Assembly: GCA_050289485.1 (NCBI GenBank)
Contig: JBNKFV010000005.1
Span: 211,210 to 275,209, forward strand
Direction of reading: 5' to 3'
Source: JBNKFV01 sp050289485
GTDB lineage: Bacteria; Pseudomonadota; Gammaproteobacteria; Pseudomonadales; Cellvibrionaceae
Length of the DNA stretch: 64,000 bases
The notes beneath the pieces were generated by a model that worked only from the letters and a program-made list of their open reading frames with translations, had not been told where the DNA came from and ran no database searches. Shown piece by piece: positions 46,219 through 55,317 of this stretch. The number at the start of each line of letters is the position of its first letter. Position 1 is the first letter of the stretch. Both the position numbers and the translations under genes were made by a program.

Positions 46219-47270
46219 CTTGAGGCCGGGCCGGTTGATTCTCTGACAATCAGCTCTGCTTCCATAGCAATCTCTTTTACTGGTAGCGTTGGGTCACGTA
46301 ACTGTTGTATTAATAGGTTGATAGCTTTTTCTGCCATGTTACTTGCCGGGTTACGTAGGGTAGTGAGGGGTGGCCAAACTTTACTGGCAAGTGGTGAATC
46401 GTCGAAGCCCGCGACTGAAAGCTGTGCCGGTATTTCGATGCCTTTTTGATGTGCGACTCCCATTGTGGCGCTGGCCATTTCGTCGTTATTGGCAAAAATG
46501 GCTGTGGGCCGTTTTTTTTGCCCAAGCAATTTGGCGGCGGCTTTGAGCCCCGATTCGAAAGTGTTTTTTCCTTCAACGATTGTTAGTGAAGTTAGGGGTA
46601 ACCCGGCGTTTTCCATTGCGTCGATAAAACCTTGCTTTCTTTGTTTTGATGAGGGTAGTGAAGCTGGTCCTTCGATATACGCAATGCGTTTATGGCCCAG
46701 TGCTATCAGGTGCTTAACCATCAGTGCACTTGCGTTGTAGTTGTCGAGATGTAGCCAATGTGCTGGGCTTTTCACCCGCGCCGGCGACATTCTTACGTAG
46801 GGTTTACCGATTTCTTCCAGCGTTCGGAGTACGTTGGTATCGTCGGAAATAGGTGGGATAAGAATAGCGCCGTCCATACGTATATTTTTTAATATCTCAG
46901 GAAATCTTTTCCGCAGGCCTTTATTACTCCAGTCTTCGGGGTGGATTAACAGTTCGTAACCTTCTTTGCGGCATTGGGGCAAAATGCCCGCTTGCACCTG
47001 CATGGCAAACGTTGATGCCATCAATGAATTGTCGTACAACAGTAGAATTAAATAAGAGCGATTGCTGGCTAGGCTACGAGCCGAAACATTAGGCCGGTAA
47101 TTTAACGCATTAATAGCCGCCTGCACTTTTTCGATCGTGTTTTGCCGAACATTCGGTTCCATATTAACCACACGTGATACGGTTTTAATGGATACGCCAG
47201 CCAGCTTGGCTACATCATGAATAGTAGTTTTGGTCACGCCGTTACCCGCTCCAATTGACAGCGTTGTCAT
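46215..47270 (-). CDS. LacI-family transcriptional regulator
   Basis: Sugar-responsive repressor of 351 residues. The N-terminal helix-turn-helix and hinge read TTIHDVAKLAGVSIKTVSRVVNMEPNVRQNT, preceded by about 12 extra residues. The periplasmic-binding-protein-like effector domain spans about 70-345. The gene is divergent from the sulfatase gene across 366 bp, so it probably controls that gene in response to a sugar released from the sulfated polymer. Its 3' end overlaps the octaheme cytochrome gene by 4 nt. Confidence 0.94.
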   Translation of the reverse strand: MTTLSIGAGNGVTKTTIHDVAKLAGVSIKTVSRVVNMEPNVRQNTIEKVQAAINALNYRPNVSARSLASNRSYLILLLYDNSLMASTFAMQVQAGILPQCRKEGYELLIHPEDWSNKGLRKRFPEILKNIRMDGAILIPPISDDTNVLRTLEEIGKPYVRMSPARVKSPAHWLHLDNYNASALMVKHLIALGHKRIAYIEGPASLPSSKQRKQGFIDAMENAGLPLTSLTIVEGKNTFESGLKAAAKLLGQKKRPTAIFANNDEMASATMGVAHQKGIEIPAQLSVAGFDDSPLASKVWPPLTTLRNPASNMAEKAINLLIQQLRDPTLPVKEIAMEAELIVRESTGPASS

Positions 47271-47636
47271 TATTGTGGAGTATAAGCATAAATAGTTGGG
47301 GTTGCCAGTGCGTAAGCAGGCCAGTAGTCGATTTATTTCAGTAAAAATTAGAGCTGTTAGGCATGGCTGCGGCGGTATAGGTTGGGCTTTTGCCGTGTGC
47401 CTTTGGCGATAAGTCTATTAAGTAGTTGTTTTGAATAGATAAAAATAAGAGTGAATTCTAATGTGTCGGTTCTCTAGGAAAGCGCTGAATAATCATCCGT
47501 GGACCACGGGTATCTCATTATTTATCAGATAGGCAACTGTTGAATGCCATTAACAGCCGTAAGACGGCGGTGATGTGACATTCCCGATTTTTATTAGGCG
47601 GCTTAATAACATTTAACGAAGTTAAAGAGAGTGGTT
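47271..47636. promoter_or_regulatory. Divergent lacI/sulfatase promoter region
   Basis: 366 bp without a gene. A GGAAAGCGCTGAA segment with the central AGCGCT palindrome (about 47478-47490) has the CG-centred, A/T-flanked look of LacI-type operators and is a candidate site. An AGAGAG site serves the sulfatase start at 47637. The promoter elements were not located with confidence. Confidence 0.4.
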
Positions 47637-49295
47637 ATGTTAACTAAAAAGCTGGTTTTTTTTGCGTTGGCGTTTTCTTGCCTGAATTTGTCAGGGAAGG
47701 CACTGGCAGCTGAGGAAAAGCACGAAAAGCCAATGAATATGGTGTTTGTGTTGGTCGATGATTTACGCTACGACGGTATGGGGTTTGTACAAAAAGCGCT
47801 TAAAACACCGAATATCGACAAGCTTGCCAAGCAAGGGGTTTATTTTCCTAATGCGGTAGTGACGTCGTCGTTGTGTTCGCCGAGCCGAGCTACAATTCTT
47901 ACCGGGCAAACAACCCGTAATCACAAGGTGGTCGACAATAATAACAGTTCGGAAGAAGATTTGATTTTCTTCCCAAAATATTTGCAGGAAGCTGGTTATG
48001 AAACGGGATTTTTTGGTAAGTGGCATATGGGGGACCATACCGACGCCCCAAGACCAGGATTCGACCGTTGGGTAAGTTTTAGCGGGCAAGGTGCTTACTT
48101 TCCTACCGATGGTATTCCACCTGAGTTACGAAAAAAGGGTGTAGTTAACCAGCTAAATGTTGATGGCAAGCATGTTGATCAGAAAGGCTATATCACTGAT
48201 GAACTTACCGATTATGCCATGAATTGGTTGCAGAAAGATCGTGAACAATCGAAACCCTTCTTTTTATATTTGAGCCACAAAGCTGTGCATTCTGATGCTG
48301 CGCCAGCGCCACGGCATAAAGATCAGTACAAAAATACTAAATTTACATTGCCGGAAAGTTCAAAGAATACGAAAGAGAATAACGAAGGCAAGCCAATGTG
48401 GGTGCGGAACCAACGTAACAGTTGGCATGGCATCGATTTTTTCTATGCCAGCGATCGTAAGATGACCGATTATCTAAAAGATTACTACGGTGCGTTGTCT
48501 TCAGTAGATGACAGTCTGGGGCGTATCATGACATACCTGAAACAACAGGGGCTGGATAAAAATACCATGGTGGTTTTTTACAGCGATAACGGCTTTTTAA
48601 TTGGTGACCACGGTTTGATTGACAAGCGCAATGCTTACGAAGGCTCTGTGCGTGTGCCGATGGTTGTGTCGGCACCTGGCGTGTTGCCAGAAGGTGTTAC
48701 CAATGAAGCGCGCGTGCGTAATTTAGATTTGGCGCCTACCTTTCTGGATCTTGCCGGAGCCAAAGAACCAGAGCAGTTTGAGGGTAAGAGCTTTTTACCG
48801 GTAGCTACAGGTGAAGAATCGATTGCTGACTGGGGCGAACCAGATTTTATTTACGAATATTATTGGGAGTGGTCGTTCCCAATGACCCCCACTACGTTTG
48901 CTATTCAGCGTGGACCTTTGAAATACATTCAATACCACGGCATTTGGGATATTGAAGAATTGTATGATGTTGAAAAAGATCCGGAAGAAATGCATAACCT
49001 GATTGATGATGATGCCTATTACAACAAAGTGGCTGAATTACGCAAAGCCTTGTACGCACAGCTTGAGAGCAACGATGGTCATCATGCGGTGCCGTTTCAT
49101 GCCCGTAGGGCGGCAGGTATTAATCAGAGAGACAAAAATGGCCCGAAAGCTGCCCCGTTTCCAGATAAATGGAAGGTGGCGCCGAATCGAAAAGATAAGT
49201 TAAATGGTTTGTTTCCCGATACGCTGTTAAAAAAAGAGTATGGCGAAAAAGGTAAAGCGTATTACCCCTATATGGAAAAAAATCGAGAGCATTAA
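47637..49295 (+). CDS. Formylglycine-dependent sulfatase (family S1)
   Basis: Exported sulfatase of 552 residues that hydrolyses sulfate esters, most likely on a sulfated glycan. A signal peptide (MLTKKLVFF to LAAEE) precedes the core. The metal site begins at Asp41-Asp42 (LVDDLRYDG). Cys80 in LCSPSRATILTGQ is the residue converted to formylglycine, with the full CxPSRxxxLTG signature. Further on are FGKWHMG and FYSDNGFLIGDHG. The C-terminal sub-domain (about 430-552) is charged. The maturase (FGE or anSME) is not in the window. The start is the ATG at 47637, not the GTG at 47631. A terminator follows the stop. LacI control is likely. Confidence 0.94.
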   Translation: MLTKKLVFFALAFSCLNLSGKALAAEEKHEKPMNMVFVLVDDLRYDGMGFVQKALKTPNIDKLAKQGVYFPNAVVTSSLCSPSRATILTGQTTRNHKVVDNNNSSEEDLIFFPKYLQEAGYETGFFGKWHMGDHTDAPRPGFDRWVSFSGQGAYFPTDGIPPELRKKGVVNQLNVDGKHVDQKGYITDELTDYAMNWLQKDREQSKPFFLYLSHKAVHSDAAPAPRHKDQYKNTKFTLPESSKNTKENNEGKPMWVRNQRNSWHGIDFFYASDRKMTDYLKDYYGALSSVDDSLGRIMTYLKQQGLDKNTMVVFYSDNGFLIGDHGLIDKRNAYEGSVRVPMVVSAPGVLPEGVTNEARVRNLDLAPTFLDLAGAKEPEQFEGKSFLPVATGEESIADWGEPDFIYEYYWEWSFPMTPTTFAIQRGPLKYIQYHGIWDIEELYDVEKDPEEMHNLIDDDAYYNKVAELRKALYAQLESNDGHHAVPFHARRAAGINQRDKNGPKAAPFPDKWKVAPNRKDKLNGLFPDTLLKKEYGEKGKAYYPYMEKNREH

Positions 49296-49341
49296 TTATT
49301 GCGTATTCCCTATGTTACGTCATCGCATTCAGAAGGTACGT

Positions 49342-49371
49342 AGCCGCATTTTCTTGAATGCGGCTTTTTTT
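49342..49371 (+). terminator. Terminator after the sulfatase gene
   Basis: AGCCGCATT pairs with AATGCGGCT around a 6-nt loop and runs into seven T residues, 47 nt past the stop codon. Confidence 0.93.
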
Positions 49372-49543
49372 GCTTTGTGGCTACGTCGTCAATAGTGATA
49401 TTTCTCGGTGAAGTCATTCGGTTACTCGGGCCAGCACGTTTGTTATCAGTTTGCTTTTGATACAGAACAACTGGCCGAGTATATCATCTAGCCGTTTGCT
49501 GAGTGTCAGCCCTGGCTATGTATCTTGTGAGTTAGCGGTTGAG

Positions 49544-49717
49544 TTATTAACCCGGCGAATATTATTACCGGGTTAATAAGCGGCGCACGGACGCGCCGCC
49601 ATGGGGCGCAGGCCAATGTAAGCATTGGAAATACAAGGGATTTCGTTAAATTTCGCCGGTATTTCCATGGCGTGCGACAAAATAGATAAAGCGATCTATT
49701 TTGTCGCCGGGTTAATA
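49544..49717 (-). repeat. Structured dispersed repeat, copy D (full length, MITE-like)
   Basis: 174-nt element with 13-bp perfect inverted ends (TATTAACCCGGCG at 49545-49557, CGCCGGGTTAATA at 49705-49717). Along the plus strand it contains: a 12-bp hairpin TTATTAACCCGG/CCGGGTTAATAA (49544-49579); a 7-bp stem GCGGCGC/GCGCCGC (49580-49599); CCAATG/CATTGG (49613-49628); GGAAATAC/GTATTTCC (49627-49666) around the conserved 24-nt loop; and a 14-bp perfect stem at 49674-49707. It covers the 3' end of acnA: the stop codon (49696-49698) lies in the last stem. Confidence 0.85.
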
Positions 49718-52437
49718 GTGGCGAGATTACGCAATACATAGTGCAAAATGCCGCCATGTTGGTAGTAAAGCCATTCGGCCGGCGTATCAATCCGCACGGT
49801 GGTGGTAAATGCTACGGTAGTGCCGTCACTTTTTTTCGCAGTTACTTTTAATGTTGAAGGCTGCTCAGCGAGGCTGGCAAAGTCGAAACTTTCGGTACCG
49901 TCAAGGCCGAGTGTGTCGGTATCTTCCCCCTCGCTAAATTGCAGCGGTAATACACCAAAGCCCACCAGGTTTGAGCGGTGAATACGTTCGAAACTTTTGG
50001 CGATCACCACTTTTACGCCCAGCAGGTTTACCCCTTTGGCAGCCCAGTCGCGGCTCGACCCGGTGCCATACTCCTTACCCGCCAGTACCACCAGTGGTGT
50101 GTTGCTGGCTTTGTAGGCGATGGCTGCGTCATAAATGCTGGTAATGCGGTTATCAGGGAGGTAACAGGTATAGCCGCCTTCGGTACCGGGGGCCAACTGA
50201 TTACGCAAACGCGGATTGGCGAAAGTACCACGCATCATAACGTTGTGATTGCCCCGCCGCGAGCCCAGGCTGTTGAAGTCTTCTGGCGCTACGCCTTGTT
50301 CCTGCAGGTATTTGCCAGCAGGGCTGTCGGGGTGAATCGCACCGGCGGGCGAGATATGGTCGGTGGTGATCGAGTCGCCAACTTTTACCAAACAGCGCGC
50401 ATTTTCTACTGGGCTTAGTGCGGGTGGCTCAGCCTGCATGTTGTCAAAGTAAGGTGGGTTTTTGACATAGGTTGAATCTGGCCAGTTATAGGTTTTGCTT
50501 TGTGAGGTGGGCAGGGTGCGCCATTGTTCTGTACCGGTAAACACATCACTGTAGCGCGACTGGTATAGAGAGGGCGAAATACTGCTACTGATAAGCGCTT
50601 GAATATCGGCGGGGGTTGGCCAAATGTCGGCCAGGTAAACCGGGTTGCCGTTGTGGTCGTTACCCAGGGGGTCGTGGGTTAAATTGATATTCATGGTACC
50701 CGTCAGAGCATAGGCAACCACCAACGGCGGTGAAGCCAAATAATTAGCGCGTACGTCGGAGTGGATGCGCCCTTCAAAATTACGGTTGCCAGAGAGCACC
50801 GAGCACACGGTGAGATCACCTTTGTGAATAGCATCCGCAACGGCTTCGGGCAATGGCCCTGCGTTACCGATACAAGTGGTGCAACCAAAACCTACAATAT
50901 CGAAACCAAGCTCAGCCAGTGGCTGCATTAGCTTGGCGTTTTCGAGATAAGCAGGTACCACTTGCGAGCCCGGTGCCAAGGATGTTTTTACCCAAGGCTT
51001 GCGGGTTAAACCTTTGGCGCGTGCATTGCGAGCTAAGAGTCCGGCCGCCAGCATCACCGCAGGGTTTGAGGTGTTGGTGCACGAGGTAATCGCAGCAATC
51101 ACCACGTCACCATGTTTCAGCAAATGTTTTTCGCCGTTAATCTCTACCGGGTGTGAGCCAGAGGGTGGTTCGCTGCCAATGGCCGCATGGCCGCCTTCAT
51201 CGGCAAAGCGCGCTTCAGAGCTGGCAATCAGGTTATCTTGTTGCGAGGCCAGGTATTGATTAAATGCTTCTTGTGCCTCACTCAGTGCAATACGGTCCTG
51301 CGGGCGTTTAGGGCCGGCAATACTGGGCACAACGTCACTTAAATTCAGCGTTAGGCTATCGCTGTAGGTTGCTGCTGGGGTGTTTTCATCGTGCCACAGG
51401 GTTTGCGCTTTGGCATAGGCTTCAATCAGGGCAATGTCGTTTTCGTCGCGGCCGCTGAGGCGCAAATAGCGAATGGTCTCGGCATCAATCGGAAAAATAC
51501 CGCAGGTGGCGCCATATTCTGGAGCCATGTTGGCAATGGTGGCGCGGTCGGCGAGTGGCAGACTGCTCAGGCCACTACCGTAGAACTCAACAAACTTGCC
51601 CACAACACCTTTTTTTCGCAGTATTTCGGTAACCGTTAGTACCAAGTCGGTTGCGGTGGCGCCACTGGGCAGGGTTCCCTTTAACTCAAAGCCCACCACT
51701 TGCGGCAGCAGCATGCTTACCGGCTGGCCCAGCATGGCGGCTTCGGCTTCAATGCCGCCTACCCCCCAACCCAATACGCCGAGGCCATTAATCATGGTGG
51801 TGTGTGAATCGGTGCCCACCAGTGTATCGGGGTAAGCAACACAGCGACCTTTCTGTTGCTTGGTCATTACTAAGCTGGCGAGGTACTCGAGATTGACTTG
51901 GTGCACAATGCCAGTACCCGGTGGCACCACGCGAAAATTGGAAAATGCCTGTTGGCCCCAGCGTAAAAATTCGTAACGTTCGCGATTGCGGGTAAATTCG
52001 ATGTCGGTATTTTTTTGCAGGGCGCCTTTGTCGCCAAAGTAATCCACCATGACCGAGTGGTCGATGACTAAGTCGACCGGCTCCAGCGGGTTGATATGTT
52101 CCGGATTGCCCCCTAGTTTAACAATGGCATCGCGCATGGCGGCTAGGTCGACCACAGCAGGTACCCCGGTAAAGTCTTGCAATACCACTCTTGCGGGAGT
52201 GAAGGCAATTTGTGCACTGGGCTTGGCGGCGGGTTGCCATTGGGCAATGGCTTCAATATCGCGGGCCGTTACCTGGTGGTTGTCTTCGTGGCGCAGTAAA
52301 TTTTCCAGCAATATCTTCAGGCAAAAGGGTAAGCGCTCGATGGCAAAGTTGTCGGGCAGGCGGGTGATGTCAAACAGCATTACGGTACGCTCGCCCGCCG
52401 TTATTTCACGTTGCGTGTTAAATGAATCAATAGACAT
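49696..52437 (-). CDS. acnA: Aconitate hydratase A
   Basis: TCA-cycle enzyme interconverting citrate and isocitrate through cis-aconitate, with a [4Fe-4S] cluster. The 913-residue protein has the AcnA/IRP-type layout: large N-terminal domains, cluster cysteines in AITSCTNTSNP (about residue 452) and GFGCTTCIGNAG (about 519 and 522), a linker, then the C-terminal swivel domain with GSRRGNHNVMMRG and GSSRDWAAKG. An AGGAG site precedes the ATG. The usual end of the protein (YYQHGGILHYVLRNLA) is followed by TINPATK, which is encoded by repeat element copy D together with the stop codon. Confidence 0.97.
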   Translation of the reverse strand: MSIDSFNTQREITAGERTVMLFDITRLPDNFAIERLPFCLKILLENLLRHEDNHQVTARDIEAIAQWQPAAKPSAQIAFTPARVVLQDFTGVPAVVDLAAMRDAIVKLGGNPEHINPLEPVDLVIDHSVMVDYFGDKGALQKNTDIEFTRNRERYEFLRWGQQAFSNFRVVPPGTGIVHQVNLEYLASLVMTKQQKGRCVAYPDTLVGTDSHTTMINGLGVLGWGVGGIEAEAAMLGQPVSMLLPQVVGFELKGTLPSGATATDLVLTVTEILRKKGVVGKFVEFYGSGLSSLPLADRATIANMAPEYGATCGIFPIDAETIRYLRLSGRDENDIALIEAYAKAQTLWHDENTPAATYSDSLTLNLSDVVPSIAGPKRPQDRIALSEAQEAFNQYLASQQDNLIASSEARFADEGGHAAIGSEPPSGSHPVEINGEKHLLKHGDVVIAAITSCTNTSNPAVMLAAGLLARNARAKGLTRKPWVKTSLAPGSQVVPAYLENAKLMQPLAELGFDIVGFGCTTCIGNAGPLPEAVADAIHKGDLTVCSVLSGNRNFEGRIHSDVRANYLASPPLVVAYALTGTMNINLTHDPLGNDHNGNPVYLADIWPTPADIQALISSSISPSLYQSRYSDVFTGTEQWRTLPTSQSKTYNWPDSTYVKNPPYFDNMQAEPPALSPVENARCLVKVGDSITTDHISPAGAIHPDSPAGKYLQEQGVAPEDFNSLGSRRGNHNVMMRGTFANPRLRNQLAPGTEGGYTCYLPDNRITSIYDAAIAYKASNTPLVVLAGKEYGTGSSRDWAAKGVNLLGVKVVIAKSFERIHRSNLVGFGVLPLQFSEGEDTDTLGLDGTESFDFASLAEQPSTLKVTAKKSDGTTVAFTTTVRIDTPAEWLYYQHGGILHYVLRNLATINPATK

Positions 52438-52657
52438 CGCGAACTCCTTGTTGCCAGAAGATGATGTGATTGGAGGCTACGCCCCATGTGTTCGTAAAGA
52501 CATCAGTGCGTAAAGAATTGCACAGTAACAGCCGCGTTGCGGCTAAGTGTGAGTAGGGGCACATACGCCCCCTACTTGAGAAAAGATCAATAATGAGTAT
52601 AGACCATGGGGGCGCACTGTGGTGCAAAGCAATCAGTCATGCATGTGTAATAAACGC

Positions 52658-53278
52658 CTATTTTGTTGGCACTTTAGCGGTTATGGTCGACTTGCCATTG
52701 CCTTTTGACAATCCAGCAGTGAGTACCCTGCGCATGGCATCCTCAATCGGCATATCAATCGGCTCGATATCGTCTTTCGGAACATACAGGGTAAAGCCAC
52801 CCACCTGATAACTCATGGGAATATATACGGCCACAAAGTGGGTTGATGACGGCAGGCTGGGAATATCGTCCACGTGTTTTTCGGTTAAAAACCCCAACGT
52901 GTAACTGTTGCCCTGTTTTACCAGCACCACTTGCTGTAAATCTTCCTGCTGGTTGCCGCTAGAGAAAATGCGCATAAAGTCGCGCAGCGTGCTGTAAATA
53001 GATTTTACCAGTGGGATATTTTCAAGCAGGCGTTCACCCCAGCGAAATAAACTGCGTATCACCCACGCATTCACTGCCAACCCAATGGCAAACAGCAAAC
53101 CAATACCTACAACCAGCCCCATACCAGGCCAGTACCAGTCTGCAGGCAAGATGCGGGTAATAACAGGGCGTAAGATTTCTTCGGCCGAGGTGGCCAGCCA
53201 GTAAATCACGTAAACCGTAATGCCAACGGGTAAGACGGCCGCGAGTCCTTTCAATAGGGTTTTCCATAAAAAATTCAT
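52658..53278 (-). CDS. DUF502 inner-membrane protein
   Basis: The 206-residue protein has two N-terminal membrane helices (LLKGLAAVLPVGITVYVIYWL and GLVVGIGLLFAIGLAVNAWVI) and a soluble C-terminal domain with PLVKSIYSTLRDF and YIPMSYQVGGFTLYVPKDDI, the hallmark of DUF502. Function is unknown. The ATG at 53278 is preferred; the longer frame begins with TTG at 53308. It lies about 60 bp downstream of a hypothetical exported-protein gene on the same strand. Confidence 0.88.
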   Translation of the reverse strand: MNFLWKTLLKGLAAVLPVGITVYVIYWLATSAEEILRPVITRILPADWYWPGMGLVVGIGLLFAIGLAVNAWVIRSLFRWGERLLENIPLVKSIYSTLRDFMRIFSSGNQQEDLQQVVLVKQGNSYTLGFLTEKHVDDIPSLPSSTHFVAVYIPMSYQVGGFTLYVPKDDIEPIDMPIEDAMRRVLTAGLSKGNGKSTITAKVPTK

Positions 53279-53336
53279 AGGCGTCTCTGGTTGTGGGTTA
53301 TGTGGCAAATGTGTGTGGTAGGCAATGTTGGTTAGA

Positions 53337-53855
53337 TTATTTTTTCGTGCCGCTTTTCATTCCACATAGGCCGGCGAGTTTTTCCTGTAGTGGCTCAGCT
53401 GCCTTATAAAACTGCGTATCAGCAATGGCGGCGTTGTTTAGTTGAATCATCGAGACACTGTCATCTTTGCTTGGTAGGTTGTCACTAATGCTGCCGTCCC
53501 GGTCGAGCCAGATGGGGTAGGGGGCTTTACGCATTTTGGGCAGGGCAAACATTTTAGTAATCAGGCTGGGCATACCACTGATATTGGCTAGATAAACCAC
53601 GCGTCCGTCTTGCAGGCATCCGTTATCAACGGTTTTCAGCGTCTTGTCGATCAGCTTTTTGCTGCTCATCCCGTTGGCTAATAGCAGATATTCCATGCGC
53701 TCTGTATGCGTAAAGGTATTCTCGTGCTGGTCTTTCAGCTGACTTAAATCAACCGTGGTTGATGCTGCCTGTGCAAAGCTGGTGGTTGCGGCGAGTAGGC
53801 AAATACCAACAAAGTGTGGTCGGCAAAGGTTGTCAAGAAAGCGGAATTTTGTCAT
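53337..53855 (-). CDS. Hypothetical periplasmic protein
   Basis: The 172-residue protein has a signal peptide (MTKFRFLDNLC to FAQAAS) when started at the ATG at 53855, which has a GGAG site. The mature part has two Cys (DNGCLQDGR and AGLCGMK), probably paired, and no recognised domain. It lies upstream of the DUF502 gene on the same strand, so the two may form a unit. The longer frame to 53885 lacks a signal at its start. Confidence 0.6.
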   Translation of the reverse strand: MTKFRFLDNLCRPHFVGICLLAATTSFAQAASTTVDLSQLKDQHENTFTHTERMEYLLLANGMSSKKLIDKTLKTVDNGCLQDGRVVYLANISGMPSLITKMFALPKMRKAPYPIWLDRDGSISDNLPSKDDSVSMIQLNNAAIADTQFYKAAEPLQEKLAGLCGMKSGTKK

Positions 53856-54048
53856 GAAAGGCTCCAAAAATAGCGATGCAGGCACAGCGCCGGCAATTGT
53901 GAGTGAATTAGGGAGTACTCTACGTTCAGAGTATGACAGAAGTTTTCTCTGGTATTTTGCACATTACACTTTGTTTCTTTAACCCCCTGTGAATCTGTGG
54001 AAATGCTTAATACCGTTATTAGCGGTGATATAAGGGAGTTTATTGCTG

Positions 54049-55227
54049 ATGGAATTCAAACGAGTCATATTCTGGGCGCACCTTATTGCCGGCGTATTGG
54101 CCGGTATAGTGGTGTTGTGGCTGTCGGTAACGGGTGTGTTGTTGACCTACGAACGGCAAATTGTGAGTTGGCTCGAGCAGGGCAGTGTGCCAGCAAAAGG
54201 TAAAACGCTGAGTGCCGACCAGTCGGTAAATGTTGCGCTGGAGGCAACCGATGGCAAGGTATCGGGTGTGATGTTCAGCCGTAACAGTGATGCTCCGGTG
54301 CAGGCTCAAATTGGGCGTGGTACGCCTCAGTTACTCAACCCGTATAGCGGTGACGTGTTGCCTCGGGCTGACGGTGCCCGTGAGCTTTTCCGCACGGTAA
54401 CTCATCTGCATCGCTGGCTGGCGTTAGAAGGGGTTGGTCGTGATACGGCAAAAGCCATTATTGGTGCTGCCAACCTGGTCTTTTTGTTTATTGTGGTATC
54501 AGGCTTGTATTTGTGGCTGCCGCGCCGCTGGACGTGGCAGATGCTTAAATTCAATCTGTTCTTTCGTCGTAACCTGCCCAGTGCTCGCGCGCGTGATTAC
54601 AACTGGCACCATGTGATTGGTTTTTGGTGCTTGATTCCGCTGTTTGTCATTGTTGCTACCGGGGCAGTATTTTCCTATGGTTGGGCGAATCAGCTGGTAT
54701 TTGCGGCTTATGGCGAAGAAGCGCCAGTTCGGGGTGGTCCACCCGGCCCAGCCGGTCGACAGTCAGGTAAGCACCAGGGTAAACAACTGGGCCACCAAGC
54801 AGCGCCAGAGCCTGAGGCAAACGCGGCTTTGAGCCTGCAGGATTTGTTACAACGGGCCAAAGCCTATAACGACAGCTGGCGCACCGTAACCTTGCAGGTA
54901 CCTAAAGCCGATGCGCCCACGGTGAGTTTTAATATAGACACCGGTACCGGAGGCCAGCCGCAGAAACGCGACACGGTGACCTTTGATCGTCATTCCGGTG
55001 AGGTGGTTGCCATGCGCACATTTGCTGATAGCTCTCCTGGCCAGCAAGCTCGCGTGTTTATTCGCTTTTTACACACGGGTGAATCACTTGGGGCCATTGG
55101 CCAAACCCTCGCCGGTCTTGCCTCACTGGGGGCCTGCTTTTTGGTGTATACGGGTTTGGCGTTGGCCTATCGACGCTTGTTGCAACCTTATATCCGGCGT
55201 CGCAAGGCAGCCGCCTCTGCGTCCTGA
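54049..55227 (+). CDS. PepSY-associated transmembrane (PiuB-like) protein
   Basis: Inner-membrane protein of 392 residues with four long helices (residues about 5-30, 135-160, 185-210 and 345-370) and a large periplasmic loop between helices 1 and 2. HLHRWLALEG, WHHVIGFWCLIPLF and HTGESLGAIGQ are the conserved His-bearing blocks of PepSY_TM proteins. PepSY_TM/PiuB relatives are thought to be ferric-siderophore or flavin-linked reductases; the His residues may bind haem. A Gly/Pro/His-rich linker is visible near residue 230. The start is the ATG at 54049, with AAGGGAG about ten bases upstream. It stands alone between divergent and same-strand neighbours. Confidence 0.82.
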   Translation: MEFKRVIFWAHLIAGVLAGIVVLWLSVTGVLLTYERQIVSWLEQGSVPAKGKTLSADQSVNVALEATDGKVSGVMFSRNSDAPVQAQIGRGTPQLLNPYSGDVLPRADGARELFRTVTHLHRWLALEGVGRDTAKAIIGAANLVFLFIVVSGLYLWLPRRWTWQMLKFNLFFRRNLPSARARDYNWHHVIGFWCLIPLFVIVATGAVFSYGWANQLVFAAYGEEAPVRGGPPGPAGRQSGKHQGKQLGHQAAPEPEANAALSLQDLLQRAKAYNDSWRTVTLQVPKADAPTVSFNIDTGTGGQPQKRDTVTFDRHSGEVVAMRTFADSSPGQQARVFIRFLHTGESLGAIGQTLAGLASLGACFLVYTGLALAYRRLLQPYIRRRKAAASAS

Positions 55228-55317
55228 TCCGCGAGAGCTTTGGGTGCGCGCAACGCAGAGTGGAGCCTTGTTTTTTTGGTTATAAGCTTATAATATTTAA
55301 GAATATAGGAGGTGGCC

